Positions 8,351 through 17,084 of a stretch of DNA of 43,137 nt are shown one piece after another. Below the pieces are notes generated by a model, which was given only the letters and a program-made list of their open reading frames with translations, was not told the origin of the DNA and did not search any database. The DNA comes from Spartobacteria bacterium (GTDB lineage: Bacteria; Verrucomicrobiota; Verrucomicrobiia; Chthoniobacterales; UBA10450): assembly GCA_003169695.1 (NCBI GenBank), contig PNAS01000059.1:15440-58576 (forward strand), written 5' to 3'. How positions within the stretch are numbered: the stretch's first letter is position 1; each line of letters opens with the position of its first letter. The position numbers were made by a program, and so were the translations under genes.

Positions 8351-9133
8351 ATGACAGCGGACCCCGCTACCGGGCGCGGGCAAGCCCCCGATCGATTCGC
8401 CACCACGCGCTGGAGTGTAATTCTTTCCTGCGCCAATTCCGGCACGAACGAGGAAAAGGCGCGCGTCGCGTTGGCCGAGCTTTGCCGGATTTATTGGCGT
8501 CCGATTTTTTCATTCGTATGCCGGCGCGGTCATTCCGTGCAGGACGCGCAGGATCTTACCCAGGATTTTTTTCTTATGGTGCTTGAAGGTGATCTACTCA
8601 AGCGAGCTGACCGGAACCGGGGACGTTTTCGGTCGTTGCTGCTCAAGTCGCTCGGAAACTTCCTGAACGATGCCGCGGACAAACGGCATGCACGCAAGCG
8701 AGGCGGCGATGTCCAGTTCGTCTCGTGGGATGATTGGATGGCGGAGGCGCCGTCACAATTGACTGTGTCCGCACAAGCGTTGGAATCGTGGCCTGCCGAG
8801 CGTCTCTTCGATCTGCGCTGGGCGGCCACAGTCGTCGAGCAAGCGTTGCGGCGCCTTCGGGAAGAATGCGAAAGCCAGGGGAAACTGCGCGCCTTCGACG
8901 CGTTGCGCTCCTGCCTGGGGGCAGAGCGCGAAGATGTATCGTATCCGACATTGTCACGGACGTTGGGTGTACCAGAGGCGACCGTTAAACGCTTGGTACA
9001 TCGCCTCCGTCAGAGGTACCGCAGTCTTCTTCGCGACGAGGTCGCGGAAACCGTTGCAGATCCGGCGGAGGTAGACGACGAGATCCGCCATCTGTGCGCA
9101 GTCCTAGCAGCCGGTGCCAGCGAGACCCCATGA
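8351..9133 (+). CDS. ECF-like RNA polymerase sigma factor (kinase-associated type)
   Basis: A 260-residue sigma-70 family protein of the two-domain ECF type. It begins with RFATTRWSVI, the opening of the group found next to Ser/Thr kinases in Verrucomicrobia, Planctomycetes and Acidobacteria. Region 2 is visible as VQDAQDLTQDFFLMVLE and RGRFRSLLLKSLGNFLND. Region 4 contains YPTLSRTLGVPEATVKRLVHRLRQ, the promoter -35 binding helix-turn-helix. The stop codon overlaps the start of the kinase gene (ATGA), so the two are translationally coupled; the kinase probably controls sigma activity, as shown or proposed for related pairs. Confidence 0.9.
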   Translation: MTADPATGRGQAPDRFATTRWSVILSCANSGTNEEKARVALAELCRIYWRPIFSFVCRRGHSVQDAQDLTQDFFLMVLEGDLLKRADRNRGRFRSLLLKSLGNFLNDAADKRHARKRGGDVQFVSWDDWMAEAPSQLTVSAQALESWPAERLFDLRWAATVVEQALRRLREECESQGKLRAFDALRSCLGAEREDVSYPTLSRTLGVPEATVKRLVHRLRQRYRSLLRDEVAETVADPAEVDDEIRHLCAVLAAGASETP

Positions 9134-11901
9134 AGCATTTTTCCCCCGGACTTTCCGACTCGATCGCGAGCGTGATCGTAGATCCGGCGCAATGTCCCCA
9201 TTGCGATTCTTCATCGCGCGTCGGGGGCGGATTGTGTGTTGGTTGTCTGCTCAAGGCTGGACTCGAGCTGGACGACGAGTGTGCGCCTGAAACGCTCGGA
9301 AGCGCTCTCGCCGAAATTACCCTGCCAGACAAGAATTGGCGCCTCGGGAACTACGAGATCCTCGAGGAAATTGGGCGAGGCGGAATGGGAGTGATCTACC
9401 GCGCGCGCCAACGACATTCCCGTCGCATTGTTGCCCTGAAGCGGGTCTTGGGTTATCACGCCGATTCCCGTGAAACGCTCGCTCGCTTCCGCCGGGAAGC
9501 GCAGGCGGCCGCGAGTCTCGATCATCCGAACATTCTCCCCATCTATGAGGTGAGCGAGAGCGAAGACGGCCTTCCGTTCTTCAGCATGAAATTCGCGTCC
9601 GGCGGAAGTTTGCAGGAAGTAGGCCCCGCGCTCAGGAACGAGCCGCGGCAATGCGTGGCGCTCATTGCCAAGATCGCGCGGGCCGTCCAATACGCGCACG
9701 GCAAAGGAATTCTCCATCGCGACCTCAAGCCGGGAAACATCCTGCTCGACGGCCACGGCGAACCGCTCGTCAGCGATTTCGGCCTGGCCAAATGGCTCGA
9801 CACCACGAGCGACCTCACGCGCACCCTCACGATTTTCGGAACGCCGGGTTACATCGCGCCTGAACAAGCCAGCGGCCCCGCTGCTCAATTGAAACCCGCT
9901 GCTGATATCTACAGTCTCGGCGCAATTCTCTTCGATCTCCTCGCCGGCCGCCCACCGTTTTTGGGCTCGCATGCTCTTTCCGTCATCCGGCAGGCCGCGG
10001 AAACTCCCGCACCTAAATTGCGCACGCTGTCAAAGATCACCGACCGCGATCTGGAAACCATCTGCGCCCATTGCCTGGAGCGCGAACCCTCCGCCCGCTA
10101 TCGCTCCGCCCACGATCTAGCCGAAGATCTCGAGCTCTGGTTAGAGGGCTGTCCGATTATCGCACGGGCCGTTTCAACGCCGGTGCGCATATGGCGTTGG
10201 TCGAGGCGAAATCGAAGGCTTACATTAAGTCTTGCGGCATGTTTGTTGTTGGGTGTTATCGCAGGTGCCTGGCGGTTCCAAAGCCGGGGCTTATCAGACA
10301 AGCTGCAAGAAGAACAACTGCGAATGCATTCTGTTGCGGTTCTTCCATTCCTGGATCTCGACAATCCAAGAGACCAGACGCAATTCGCCCAAACGGTCAC
10401 TCGGGCGTTGGGCGAGGCGATGCGCCAGTTGGGACCGGGTTTGGTCGCATCCGCTCCAACGGTTGGTCACAATTTTTCGAGCGCTGCAACGATCGAGGAT
10501 CTGCAAAATTCGGCGAGAATCTGTCAAACCCGAACGGTATTGAGCGGTACTCTCCGCGAGGTAAACGGCAAAATTCGAATCTCTGTGCGGTTACAGGATG
10601 CTGCTAACGGGCAATTGTTGATCAATCGAATAATCGCGGACCAGGATCCGCCCGGTGATATGACTGATTTTTGTCGGCGTCTGGCCAGAGACCTTTACGC
10701 TGCACTGAATTCCAACGACCTGTCGGCCATTGCTTTGTCGAGACGGGACCCTTCGTTCAACAACGAGGAAGCACGAGATTTTATGCTCGCTGGACGCGAA
10801 TTGGAAACTCACCGGACGACTGTCGATCTCGACCGAGCTATCGAGTGTTTTCAGAACGCATTTCGAACCGAGCCTTCTTCTGCTCTGGCAAGAGCGCATT
10901 TTGTCATGGCAGTGATAAGCCGGTTACATCAGGGTTCATGGAGCCAGGACTTGTTGCTTAGGGCGGAGCTAGAAGCCAACAAAGCGATACAGCTGAATCC
11001 ACGGATGCCTGAAGCTCATCGCGCCCTAGCGAGCGTGCATCTACAGAAAAGTGAATTGTCCAAGGCAGTGGAAGAAGTGCTCTCGGCGATAGAACTAGGT
11101 GGTGTGGAAGAGCGGCCCGCTCTCTTCATGGGAATGCTGGCACGTCGCCTTGGCGAGCCGGGCAAGGCCTTGGGTTGGTATGAAATCGCTAAGCGGTGGC
11201 AGACGAGACCCGCAAATAACGAGTTTATTATCGGTGACTGCCTCGTCGATTTGCAACAAGACCAGCGTGCCCAGGCCATTTATCAGCGTGTTTCCGAACT
11301 GCACCCGGAGATACCCGAAGGATGGATCGGGCTTTGCCGGTTGCTAATGCTTCATGAGAATTTCGCTTCGGCGCGTCAGATTTACTTGGAGAATCGCGAT
11401 CGCTACAAAGATTTTGCATTTACCCGGCAGATGGGCGCTCAAGTCGCATTCTTTAGTCGCAATCTCCCTGAGGCCACAAAACTCTACGAAGCGCTCGCCG
11501 GCAGTGACCCAGACGGAGGCGGCGATTTCTATGGAGGGGTTACCTTTCAGTCGGCGTTGGGCCGTCTCCATATCTTAAACGGACATGATGCTATCGGGCG
11601 CGCGTTGTTAACTAATTGCCTTGCCCGAGAAACTCGTACACTTGAGCAGGCCCCTCAAGATGCGGGCGTTCTCTATCGGCTCGCGGCTATCGAGGCCTCG
11701 CTCGAAGACAGACTTTCATGTTTGGATCACTTGGATGCCGCAGCACAAGCCGGCTGGATCGACTCGCGCTCGTTATCGCTTGATCCTCGGTTCGACAGCG
11801 TCCGAACGGCAGCGCGTTATAAAAGCATTTTCGAGACGATCGTCGCGCGTGTGGCGGCGTCCCGACGGAATAAGTCATCCGAAAGTGACTCTACCCATTA
11901 A
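9130..11901 (+). CDS. Zinc-ribbon Ser/Thr protein kinase with FlgO-like and TPR domains
   Basis: A 923-residue membrane-anchored kinase. The ATG at 9130 overlaps the sigma factor stop codon, which decides the start. Order: zinc ribbon (CPHC at 22-25, CVGC at 36-39); kinase domain ~74-340 with P-loop GRGGMG, K104 in VALK, HRDLKPGN (D198), DFG (216-218) and GTPGYIAPE; one membrane helix ~364-382; a FlgO/TolB-N-like segment starting SVAVLPFLDL; then TPR-type helical repeats to the C-terminus. The catalytic residues are complete. The kinase faces the cytoplasm and the FlgO-TPR part the periplasm if the single helix is correct. It probably senses an envelope signal and acts on the coupled sigma factor. 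Confidence 0.9.
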   Translation: MKHFSPGLSDSIASVIVDPAQCPHCDSSSRVGGGLCVGCLLKAGLELDDECAPETLGSALAEITLPDKNWRLGNYEILEEIGRGGMGVIYRARQRHSRRIVALKRVLGYHADSRETLARFRREAQAAASLDHPNILPIYEVSESEDGLPFFSMKFASGGSLQEVGPALRNEPRQCVALIAKIARAVQYAHGKGILHRDLKPGNILLDGHGEPLVSDFGLAKWLDTTSDLTRTLTIFGTPGYIAPEQASGPAAQLKPAADIYSLGAILFDLLAGRPPFLGSHALSVIRQAAETPAPKLRTLSKITDRDLETICAHCLEREPSARYRSAHDLAEDLELWLEGCPIIARAVSTPVRIWRWSRRNRRLTLSLAACLLLGVIAGAWRFQSRGLSDKLQEEQLRMHSVAVLPFLDLDNPRDQTQFAQTVTRALGEAMRQLGPGLVASAPTVGHNFSSAATIEDLQNSARICQTRTVLSGTLREVNGKIRISVRLQDAANGQLLINRIIADQDPPGDMTDFCRRLARDLYAALNSNDLSAIALSRRDPSFNNEEARDFMLAGRELETHRTTVDLDRAIECFQNAFRTEPSSALARAHFVMAVISRLHQGSWSQDLLLRAELEANKAIQLNPRMPEAHRALASVHLQKSELSKAVEEVLSAIELGGVEERPALFMGMLARRLGEPGKALGWYEIAKRWQTRPANNEFIIGDCLVDLQQDQRAQAIYQRVSELHPEIPEGWIGLCRLLMLHENFASARQIYLENRDRYKDFAFTRQMGAQVAFFSRNLPEATKLYEALAGSDPDGGGDFYGGVTFQSALGRLHILNGHDAIGRALLTNCLARETRTLEQAPQDAGVLYRLAAIEASLEDRLSCLDHLDAAAQAGWIDSRSLSLDPRFDSVRTAARYKSIFETIVARVAASRRNKSSESDSTH

Positions 11902-11914
11902 ACGAAAGAAAAAT

Positions 11915-12280
11915 ATGAATGATTGGAACGCAAACGACGACGCAGCAAACAAAGCAAAGAAACTAGCCACTTACAAACTCTGCGAGCGGCTCGACAAGGA
12001 TGCGGACCCAAAAGGCATACGGGATGCTTGCCGAAACGACCCCAAAGCGGCAAGAGATGCCCTCAGGCAGGCCGGCGACTTTATCAATATGCCAGCGGAT
12101 CTTCCCGTTTACGTCTGCGAGGAGAACGCTCAAGACAGAGGCAAAGTGGTGGCCATCGTGCTTCCAGCCAAGGGCCAAATGCCGACTTTCGACGCCTTTG
12201 ATTTCAAGAAGACATGGATCTGCACTTGGACTCCTTACGCGCAAATTCTGCAACAAGCGCTGAAGCCAGGGACAAAATAA
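11915..12280 (+). CDS. NHLP-leader-like protein, candidate RiPP precursor
   Basis: A 121-residue protein starting 13 nt after the kinase stop, with aaagaaaaa upstream. Residues 40-84 (RNDPKAARDAL, then MPADLPVYVCEE, then GKVVAIVLPA) follow the pattern of NHLP leader peptides, the nitrile-hydratase-alpha-like leaders of several RiPP classes: a DPKAAL helix, a Pro-rich turn, a VxVxEE strand and a closing VxxxLP. The part after LPA (86-121) would be the core: it has Cys103, Thr91, Thr100, Thr104, Thr106 and Thr120, and no Ser. No Gly-Gly cleavage site is visible. The neighbouring convergent gene encodes a LanM-type dehydratase. The alternative is an NHLP-derived protein with a non-precursor role. 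Confidence 0.62.
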   Translation: MNDWNANDDAANKAKKLATYKLCERLDKDADPKGIRDACRNDPKAARDALRQAGDFINMPADLPVYVCEENAQDRGKVVAIVLPAKGQMPTFDAFDFKKTWICTWTPYAQILQQALKPGTK

Positions 12281-12302
12281 CTCTAGAGATACGTCGAGGC
12301 GG

Positions 12303-13946
12303 TTAAGAGAAAGCCCTCCGCAGGAAGACATGGCCTTGCTCAAGCTCCGCCGAACTGGGCGTTCGGCGAAGCTTTGATGCTTTGCCGAAGAAGTTGGGAA
12401 TATCCGCGTCTTCAAGTGCCAATACTTCCTGTCTTCTTCGCGTGGCTGGCGCCTTCCAGCATGAAGCGTGAAGAAACATGCTTCGTTTCAATCCGTCTCG
12501 CAGCATGTCGGGCGCAAGGGACTGCTGAAGCATCATCCAATAATGCATCGACGGGCGGTGAACATAGCGGGTAGCTTGTTGCTCTAAGCATGAAACTGTG
12601 TCGCTGAGAAGCTTGCCCCCGCTTTCACGACCGACGAATTTGTGCATGGCAGAAAAGCCGGCGACTGCGGAATTGGCGACATCCGGGCAGTTAAGGGAAC
12701 CACGATATGTCTGCGCCTTGCCTACTTCGGACAACCCACCTCCAAATTGATTCTGATCAAAATCACCATTCGACATTGGCAGCATTCCGGTTCGAGCTAA
12801 TGCTTCGGTTATTTCCATGGCGCTTCCAGGAAACGTCGTATCGGGATGCAATAATGTTTCGCAATCGATCAGAACCGGATTTTCCCCATCGGCAACAATG
12901 TTCTCGGCATGAAAATCTACGCCACGTAGCCGATATAGTAAGTACAGCAAAGCGCCAGCTCGGAGAAAATAGCGGACCGCCTGCGAGTGATTATGGAAGG
13001 GCCGAGTCGGCACTGCCTCTATCCAACAGTGGCTATCTTTCGAAACAATCCTAGGTATTTTGAACCTCGGCAAAAACCCAGTGCGGTTGATTTTGCTCAG
13101 CAACCTGAACCATATCAGTTCGTGTGCCCCTGAACGCGGTTTGTAGTACCAGTTCTCTCCGCTGGCGAATCGCACTTTCATCACCGCACGATTTCCTTCA
13201 TGAAGGTCTGATAAATCCGGTTCCAGAGATCGAATGACGTGCTCCCCTGAGATGTTTTCGGCAAAAGTGGACGCGTGGCTCAGAAACTCGCGCGCGAATT
13301 GGTTCCAATTTCGGCATTGCACCATCCACAAGCGAGCCAAAGCGGGGTAACTGTGTAACAAGAGTTGCGTTCCCTTTTCCAAGTGGTTCGCGAAAACTTG
13401 TTCGCGGTCTGACGGTCTGCGTTCGATTCGGTTGCGCTTTTCTCCAAGTCCGGAAAACTCAGCCTTAGCAACTTGGGTTGCGGCAAACGAGAGCCGTTGC
13501 AGAAGACCTCGCTCCAAGGAAGTCGCTACAATGGGGCAAATATCGTGGCGTCTGTAGCCACGAGACTGAAAGAATTCCTGAGAAATCAACTTAGCGATCG
13601 GCCAGGCAATATTCGCGGCAATGGATAAGTCTGGATTGAACTTGCAACGGCACTCTGATAATCGAGAATCGATTCTCTCAAGGTCCTGGATCCAAGGCGG
13701 CTGATTTGTGGTATCGGGGCTGACGTCGAGCAGACGAACAAAAGCCCTGGCACTCAACGCGTATTCACTCAGGAATGCATTCCAATCACTCGATCTTGTC
13801 GCGAGATTAAAAGAATCGCGATATGTGGTCGATCTTCCATCTACCTTTCCCGGAACCGCTGGCCGAACGAATTTAGGCAGTTTCTTGAGCAATGCCCAGC
13901 GCTCGACAAAAGTGAGCGCTCCGGCAATTGTTTCGCGAAGTGCCAC
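12303..13946 (-). CDS. Stand-alone LanM-type lanthipeptide dehydratase domain (DUF4135), no cyclase
   Basis: 547 residues covering the dehydratase half of class II lanthipeptide synthetases, which phosphorylate Ser/Thr of a precursor and eliminate phosphate. Residues aligned with the known catalytic set are present: D247 and H249 in SDLHEGN, K269 in YYKPRS, D344/H346/N349 in VDFHAEN and D361 in LIDCETLL. The elimination region appears as RYVHRPSMHYW. The protein ends just after the DIPNFF motif where the LanC cyclase domain normally starts (full LanM is about 1000 residues), so no zinc-binding cyclase site exists. It follows the heme peroxidase by 9 nt in one operon and converges on the NHLP-like gene with a 22-nt gap. 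Confidence 0.85.
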   Translation of the reverse strand: MALRETIAGALTFVERWALLKKLPKFVRPAVPGKVDGRSTTYRDSFNLATRSSDWNAFLSEYALSARAFVRLLDVSPDTTNQPPWIQDLERIDSRLSECRCKFNPDLSIAANIAWPIAKLISQEFFQSRGYRRHDICPIVATSLERGLLQRLSFAATQVAKAEFSGLGEKRNRIERRPSDREQVFANHLEKGTQLLLHSYPALARLWMVQCRNWNQFAREFLSHASTFAENISGEHVIRSLEPDLSDLHEGNRAVMKVRFASGENWYYKPRSGAHELIWFRLLSKINRTGFLPRFKIPRIVSKDSHCWIEAVPTRPFHNHSQAVRYFLRAGALLYLLYRLRGVDFHAENIVADGENPVLIDCETLLHPDTTFPGSAMEITEALARTGMLPMSNGDFDQNQFGGGLSEVGKAQTYRGSLNCPDVANSAVAGFSAMHKFVGRESGGKLLSDTVSCLEQQATRYVHRPSMHYWMMLQQSLAPDMLRDGLKRSMFLHASCWKAPATRRRQEVLALEDADIPNFFGKASKLRRTPSSAELEQGHVFLRRAFS

Positions 13947-13955
13947 GCCGTGGAC

Positions 13956-15350
13956 TCAGCGCGGTGAATTGTAGAGACCAACCACTTTCGGTACGTCGCT
14001 AAGGCGCACGACAGCGATGGTTTTGCCGCTAAGGTCGCACCAAGACGGCGGGGTCCAGCCGGCGCCTTCGTGGTTCAAGTACGAATCCGGATCCGCCCAA
14101 AGCGAAGCCTCTATTACTTCGGCGATGATCCGGCTTCCGACGTATCCAAGTCGTCGTCCATTCTTCAGTTGTTCAGCTTCGACCAAGATGTAGTACCATA
14201 AGGGGGTCCTCCCGCGCAGACCCAACTCGTCAAGTAAGATCCATGGATCGGTCGTAGTGCTAAATTCCCTTCCCTCCGCGCGTAGCTGCGTTGCGCCCAA
14301 CGCACAACTAACTTCTTCCCCAGTTGGCAAACCTGTAGCAGCGCCGCGCCGGAGCGTGCGGACCGGCAACTGTGGGGGCTGGTCCGGAGGAATATCAGAG
14401 ATGAAATGATGAAAATGTTTGACCGGCAGGCAAAAGAGAGGCGGAACTAAAGTTGTATCGATTGCCATCGCTGTTTCACTTGTCGGGCCGGTATCGATGA
14501 AATTAGCCCAGTCGATCGCCAGCTCCGCGGGAAGATTTCGGGTCTGTTGGGTTTCGGCGAACAGCCGCGACAAAGGCACATTTGGGCTCGTATCATTCAG
14601 CCGATAGCGCTCGCGCACCATGCTATGGCCAAAACGAAATGCTGCTTGAGAAAACTCGATCGGGATCGAGAACTTGTTGCCCCAGTCGATTAGCCGCTCA
14701 CTTTTGTCAATGACGGCTGTATAGGCTTCTTCATCGCATATCTCCCGCAGGTAGTCTTTTCGAATCAACCACTGATATTGCCACTGCACTCTTTGTCGCG
14801 CTCTCTCGAAGCGTTCGGAGGGCGGTCCGACGCCAATCTCCCGCACAGCTGCGTTGTGTAACTTCAGAAACAGCGCGTGGAGTTGGCGAATGATTACATT
14901 TTCGTTGTCTCTGTCATCTGCCAGCAACGGTTCATTCGTTTCGCAATCGAGAGGAACATCAAATTGTTCCCCGGGCGGTTCCCGCTCACCCAAACGAAAA
15001 GACACTCCATCAGCAGCATATAATTTCCCACTTTTATCGGATTCGGGGCCATCACCATAGAGTTGGCTTAGATCCAGCCACGGACCAGTCAGATTCGGCG
15101 TTTCTTCCGGGGACTTTTTGCCTGCGTTCTCTAGTAACGTGTCATCCCGAGTTATATCATGATCGACAAATTGGCCGAAGTAGGTATAGCCGGCTGGTAG
15201 CATCTGAACGGTGTGAGCGGGTGTAAAGGTCCCGCTGTTCGCCTGCATGCGTTTTCCTAATTCTTCCATCACTTGCTGATCGAGCGGTGGTTGGGTCGGA
15301 GGAAAGAGCCTCGAATAGAAACGTGGTACTGATGTTATATAAGGCCGCAT
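13956..15350 (-). CDS. Animal-type heme peroxidase family protein
   Basis: A 464-residue member of the peroxidase-cyclooxygenase superfamily (PF03098). The distal His motif is GQFVDHDIT (H64), the calcium/structural motif is LDLSQLYGD, the Arg/helix segment is IIRQLHALFLKLHN, and the proximal heme His is in FRFGHSMVRERYRL (H242). No signal peptide or added domains are seen, so it is probably cytoplasmic. Family members use peroxide to oxidise halides, phenols or unsaturated substrates; the substrate here is unknown. It is the first gene of an operon with the LanM-type dehydratase (9-nt gap), suggesting a tailoring role in the same pathway. Confidence 0.88.
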   Translation of the reverse strand: MRPYITSVPRFYSRLFPPTQPPLDQQVMEELGKRMQANSGTFTPAHTVQMLPAGYTYFGQFVDHDITRDDTLLENAGKKSPEETPNLTGPWLDLSQLYGDGPESDKSGKLYAADGVSFRLGEREPPGEQFDVPLDCETNEPLLADDRDNENVIIRQLHALFLKLHNAAVREIGVGPPSERFERARQRVQWQYQWLIRKDYLREICDEEAYTAVIDKSERLIDWGNKFSIPIEFSQAAFRFGHSMVRERYRLNDTSPNVPLSRLFAETQQTRNLPAELAIDWANFIDTGPTSETAMAIDTTLVPPLFCLPVKHFHHFISDIPPDQPPQLPVRTLRRGAATGLPTGEEVSCALGATQLRAEGREFSTTTDPWILLDELGLRGRTPLWYYILVEAEQLKNGRRLGYVGSRIIAEVIEASLWADPDSYLNHEGAGWTPPSWCDLSGKTIAVVRLSDVPKVVGLYNSPR

Positions 15351-15598
15351 ATCACGATCCAGTTTGACTGTAATTCAGCTACCATACCACCGGTGCGGCC
15401 GACGCGGGCCGACAGGCGATGGTAGCAACGCTTTCCCGGGGACATTCGCATTCAACAGTTCAGTTAAATCTAGCCCAGATGTCGAGGCTTATTGGGCAGC
15501 CTCCAATCGGCCACCCCACTCGCGCCGTGTTCTCTCTTTGCCAAGTCGAATGTCTTCTGCGCGAAGTCTACGCATGTTAAATGATCCCTACCGCGAAC

Positions 15599-15690
15599 AT
15601 GAAAACTGTCTGGCGCGTTTTTGCTTGCTTGAGGCGGTATCAAAGGATGACCGCGAGCATGCTCGGGGCGACTGTGCTTTCTCATTTTAG
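15599..15690 (+). pseudogene. Remnant 1 of the ABC transporter gene 5' end
   Basis: Thirty codons (MKTVWRVFACLRRY onward) match the N-terminus of the intact exporter at 22048 (MRTVWRVFAYLKRY). The DNA shares an identical 19-mer (15608-15626) with it and with remnant 2. Similarity ends where the fragment runs into the 3' end of the lipoprotein gene on the other strand, and a stop follows at 15688. It has no transmembrane or ATPase part and cannot be functional. Confidence 0.82.
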
Positions 15691-16776
15691 TTCTTGCCGT
15701 CGCAGAATCGCGCTGTTTTCTTTCAGTGCTTTCGCGGCATCGGACTCTTTCTCTGTCGCCGCGTCGGAAGGAACACCGCGGGCCACCGTTGCCATGCAAA
15801 GCGCAAAAAACTGTCGCTGGTAATGTTTCGGAACCCAGTAATACATTCGGTCCTTCCAAAGTTTAGGGCCGACAAGTACGTCCGCAGTCGGCGGCGCAGC
15901 AGGAGATTTTCTCAGAGACTTAATGGAATTAAAGCTTTTGATTGCTAGGCCAACCGGAAGAGGAGGCTTAGCCTTGGGTGTTTTCTCTTCTGTGACTGAC
16001 GATGTCTCAGATTCTTTCGTTTCCGTCGGTGTCGCTGCTGATGCCGTTGGGGTTTGCGCTGGTGAGGCCGTCCCTGTCGGCTCCCTTGCTGCCGCGCTTG
16101 CCTTTATTGTTGTTGCTTTTGTCGTTGTCGTTGTCGTTTTCGTTACCTTAGTGTCATTTTGCTCGTTAGCGGGGGTGCAAGATGGTCTGTTCTGTGAGTC
16201 GACGGCAACGATATCCGTGTTCAAAAATGTTATATAAGCAGCGTAAACTTTCGGATCGTCAATCAGCGGGTCGGCTTGAACAGAAATCGCGTTATCTCGT
16301 TCAGCTGAAATTCCCCAATTAAATGGTTTCGCTATCGTCTCGACAACACCACCGACTACGGAAAGTGTCTTGGCAACAGTGTTCACAATCGTTTGCCCTC
16401 CTCCGGGTACACTTGTCGTCTGATCCGTCGTTACGGTGGTGTTCGTCGGGGTTTTTGTCCTAACGGACGTTACCATCCGGCTACCTCCGACAGTCGGAAT
16501 GAATTTCGATGTTACTAATCCGGTAATATTCGTGAGATCGAAATGCACAATGGGAAGTCCGTTACTTGCCCTAATGAGATTATCCAAGATTTGTTCATCG
16601 GTGTAATCCATCAAAACGTCCCTCAATTGTTTTTGATCCAACTTGGCTTGGTGCGTATCGAGGGCAGCGCATCCGGCCAAGAAAACCATTGCGATGCAGC
16701 TACATGTTTTAAACCGAGTGTTTTTCACCAACAAAGAGAACGCGCCTGGAAACGCCGTGAGAGTGCTTTTTTTCAT
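15682..16776 (-). CDS. Hypothetical Thr-rich lipoprotein
   Basis: 364 residues, no recognised family. The chosen ATG at 16776 has an aggac upstream; a longer frame begins at 16809. A signal sequence ends in the lipobox FLAGC (Cys36 of the chosen form), so it should be lipidated and lie in the envelope. The N-terminal part has YTDEQILDNLIRASNGLPIVHFD, a segment that looks globular and conserved. A long low-complexity middle rich in Thr, Ala, Ser and Pro follows (several runs of consecutive Thr). A short ordered C-terminus has LWKDRMYYWVPKHYQRQFF. It is flanked by the two ABC transporter remnants. Confidence 0.75.
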   Translation of the reverse strand: MKKSTLTAFPGAFSLLVKNTRFKTCSCIAMVFLAGCAALDTHQAKLDQKQLRDVLMDYTDEQILDNLIRASNGLPIVHFDLTNITGLVTSKFIPTVGGSRMVTSVRTKTPTNTTVTTDQTTSVPGGGQTIVNTVAKTLSVVGGVVETIAKPFNWGISAERDNAISVQADPLIDDPKVYAAYITFLNTDIVAVDSQNRPSCTPANEQNDTKVTKTTTTTTKATTIKASAAAREPTGTASPAQTPTASAATPTETKESETSSVTEEKTPKAKPPLPVGLAIKSFNSIKSLRKSPAAPPTADVLVGPKLWKDRMYYWVPKHYQRQFFALCMATVARGVPSDAATEKESDAAKALKENSAILRRQELK

Positions 16777-16809
16777 AAGCGATGTCCTACAGTTTTGCTT
16801 CGCGAGCAT

Positions 16810-17084
16810 TGCCGCGCGCCAGCGAGCACTAATTGTGGGAGTTCTGTCGAAGCAGTGGCTCTCAGTAAGGCAATAGAGCCGAAGAGTGCGGCCAATTCGC
16901 GAAGCAGTGTCATCAGCATACCTTCATTCACTAACGTTCTACGTAATCCACCGGACGAAGTTCTCGAAAGAGTTTGCGAATTTCACGAGGCTTCACATGT
17001 CAGCGCCCTTACCCGAATTTAGCTGGAGGCAAGTGGCAATTGCTCCATGCGCGTGAGCCATCGTCGTTATACAGTCTCGATGGC
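16810..17084. other. Gene-free stretch before ABC remnant 2
   Basis: No convincing gene is seen on either strand. The last bases (cgttatacagtctc, 17066-17079) resemble those just upstream of the intact ABC transporter start (cgttatatactgag, 22023-22036), so the duplicated segment probably includes some upstream DNA. Confidence 0.5.
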
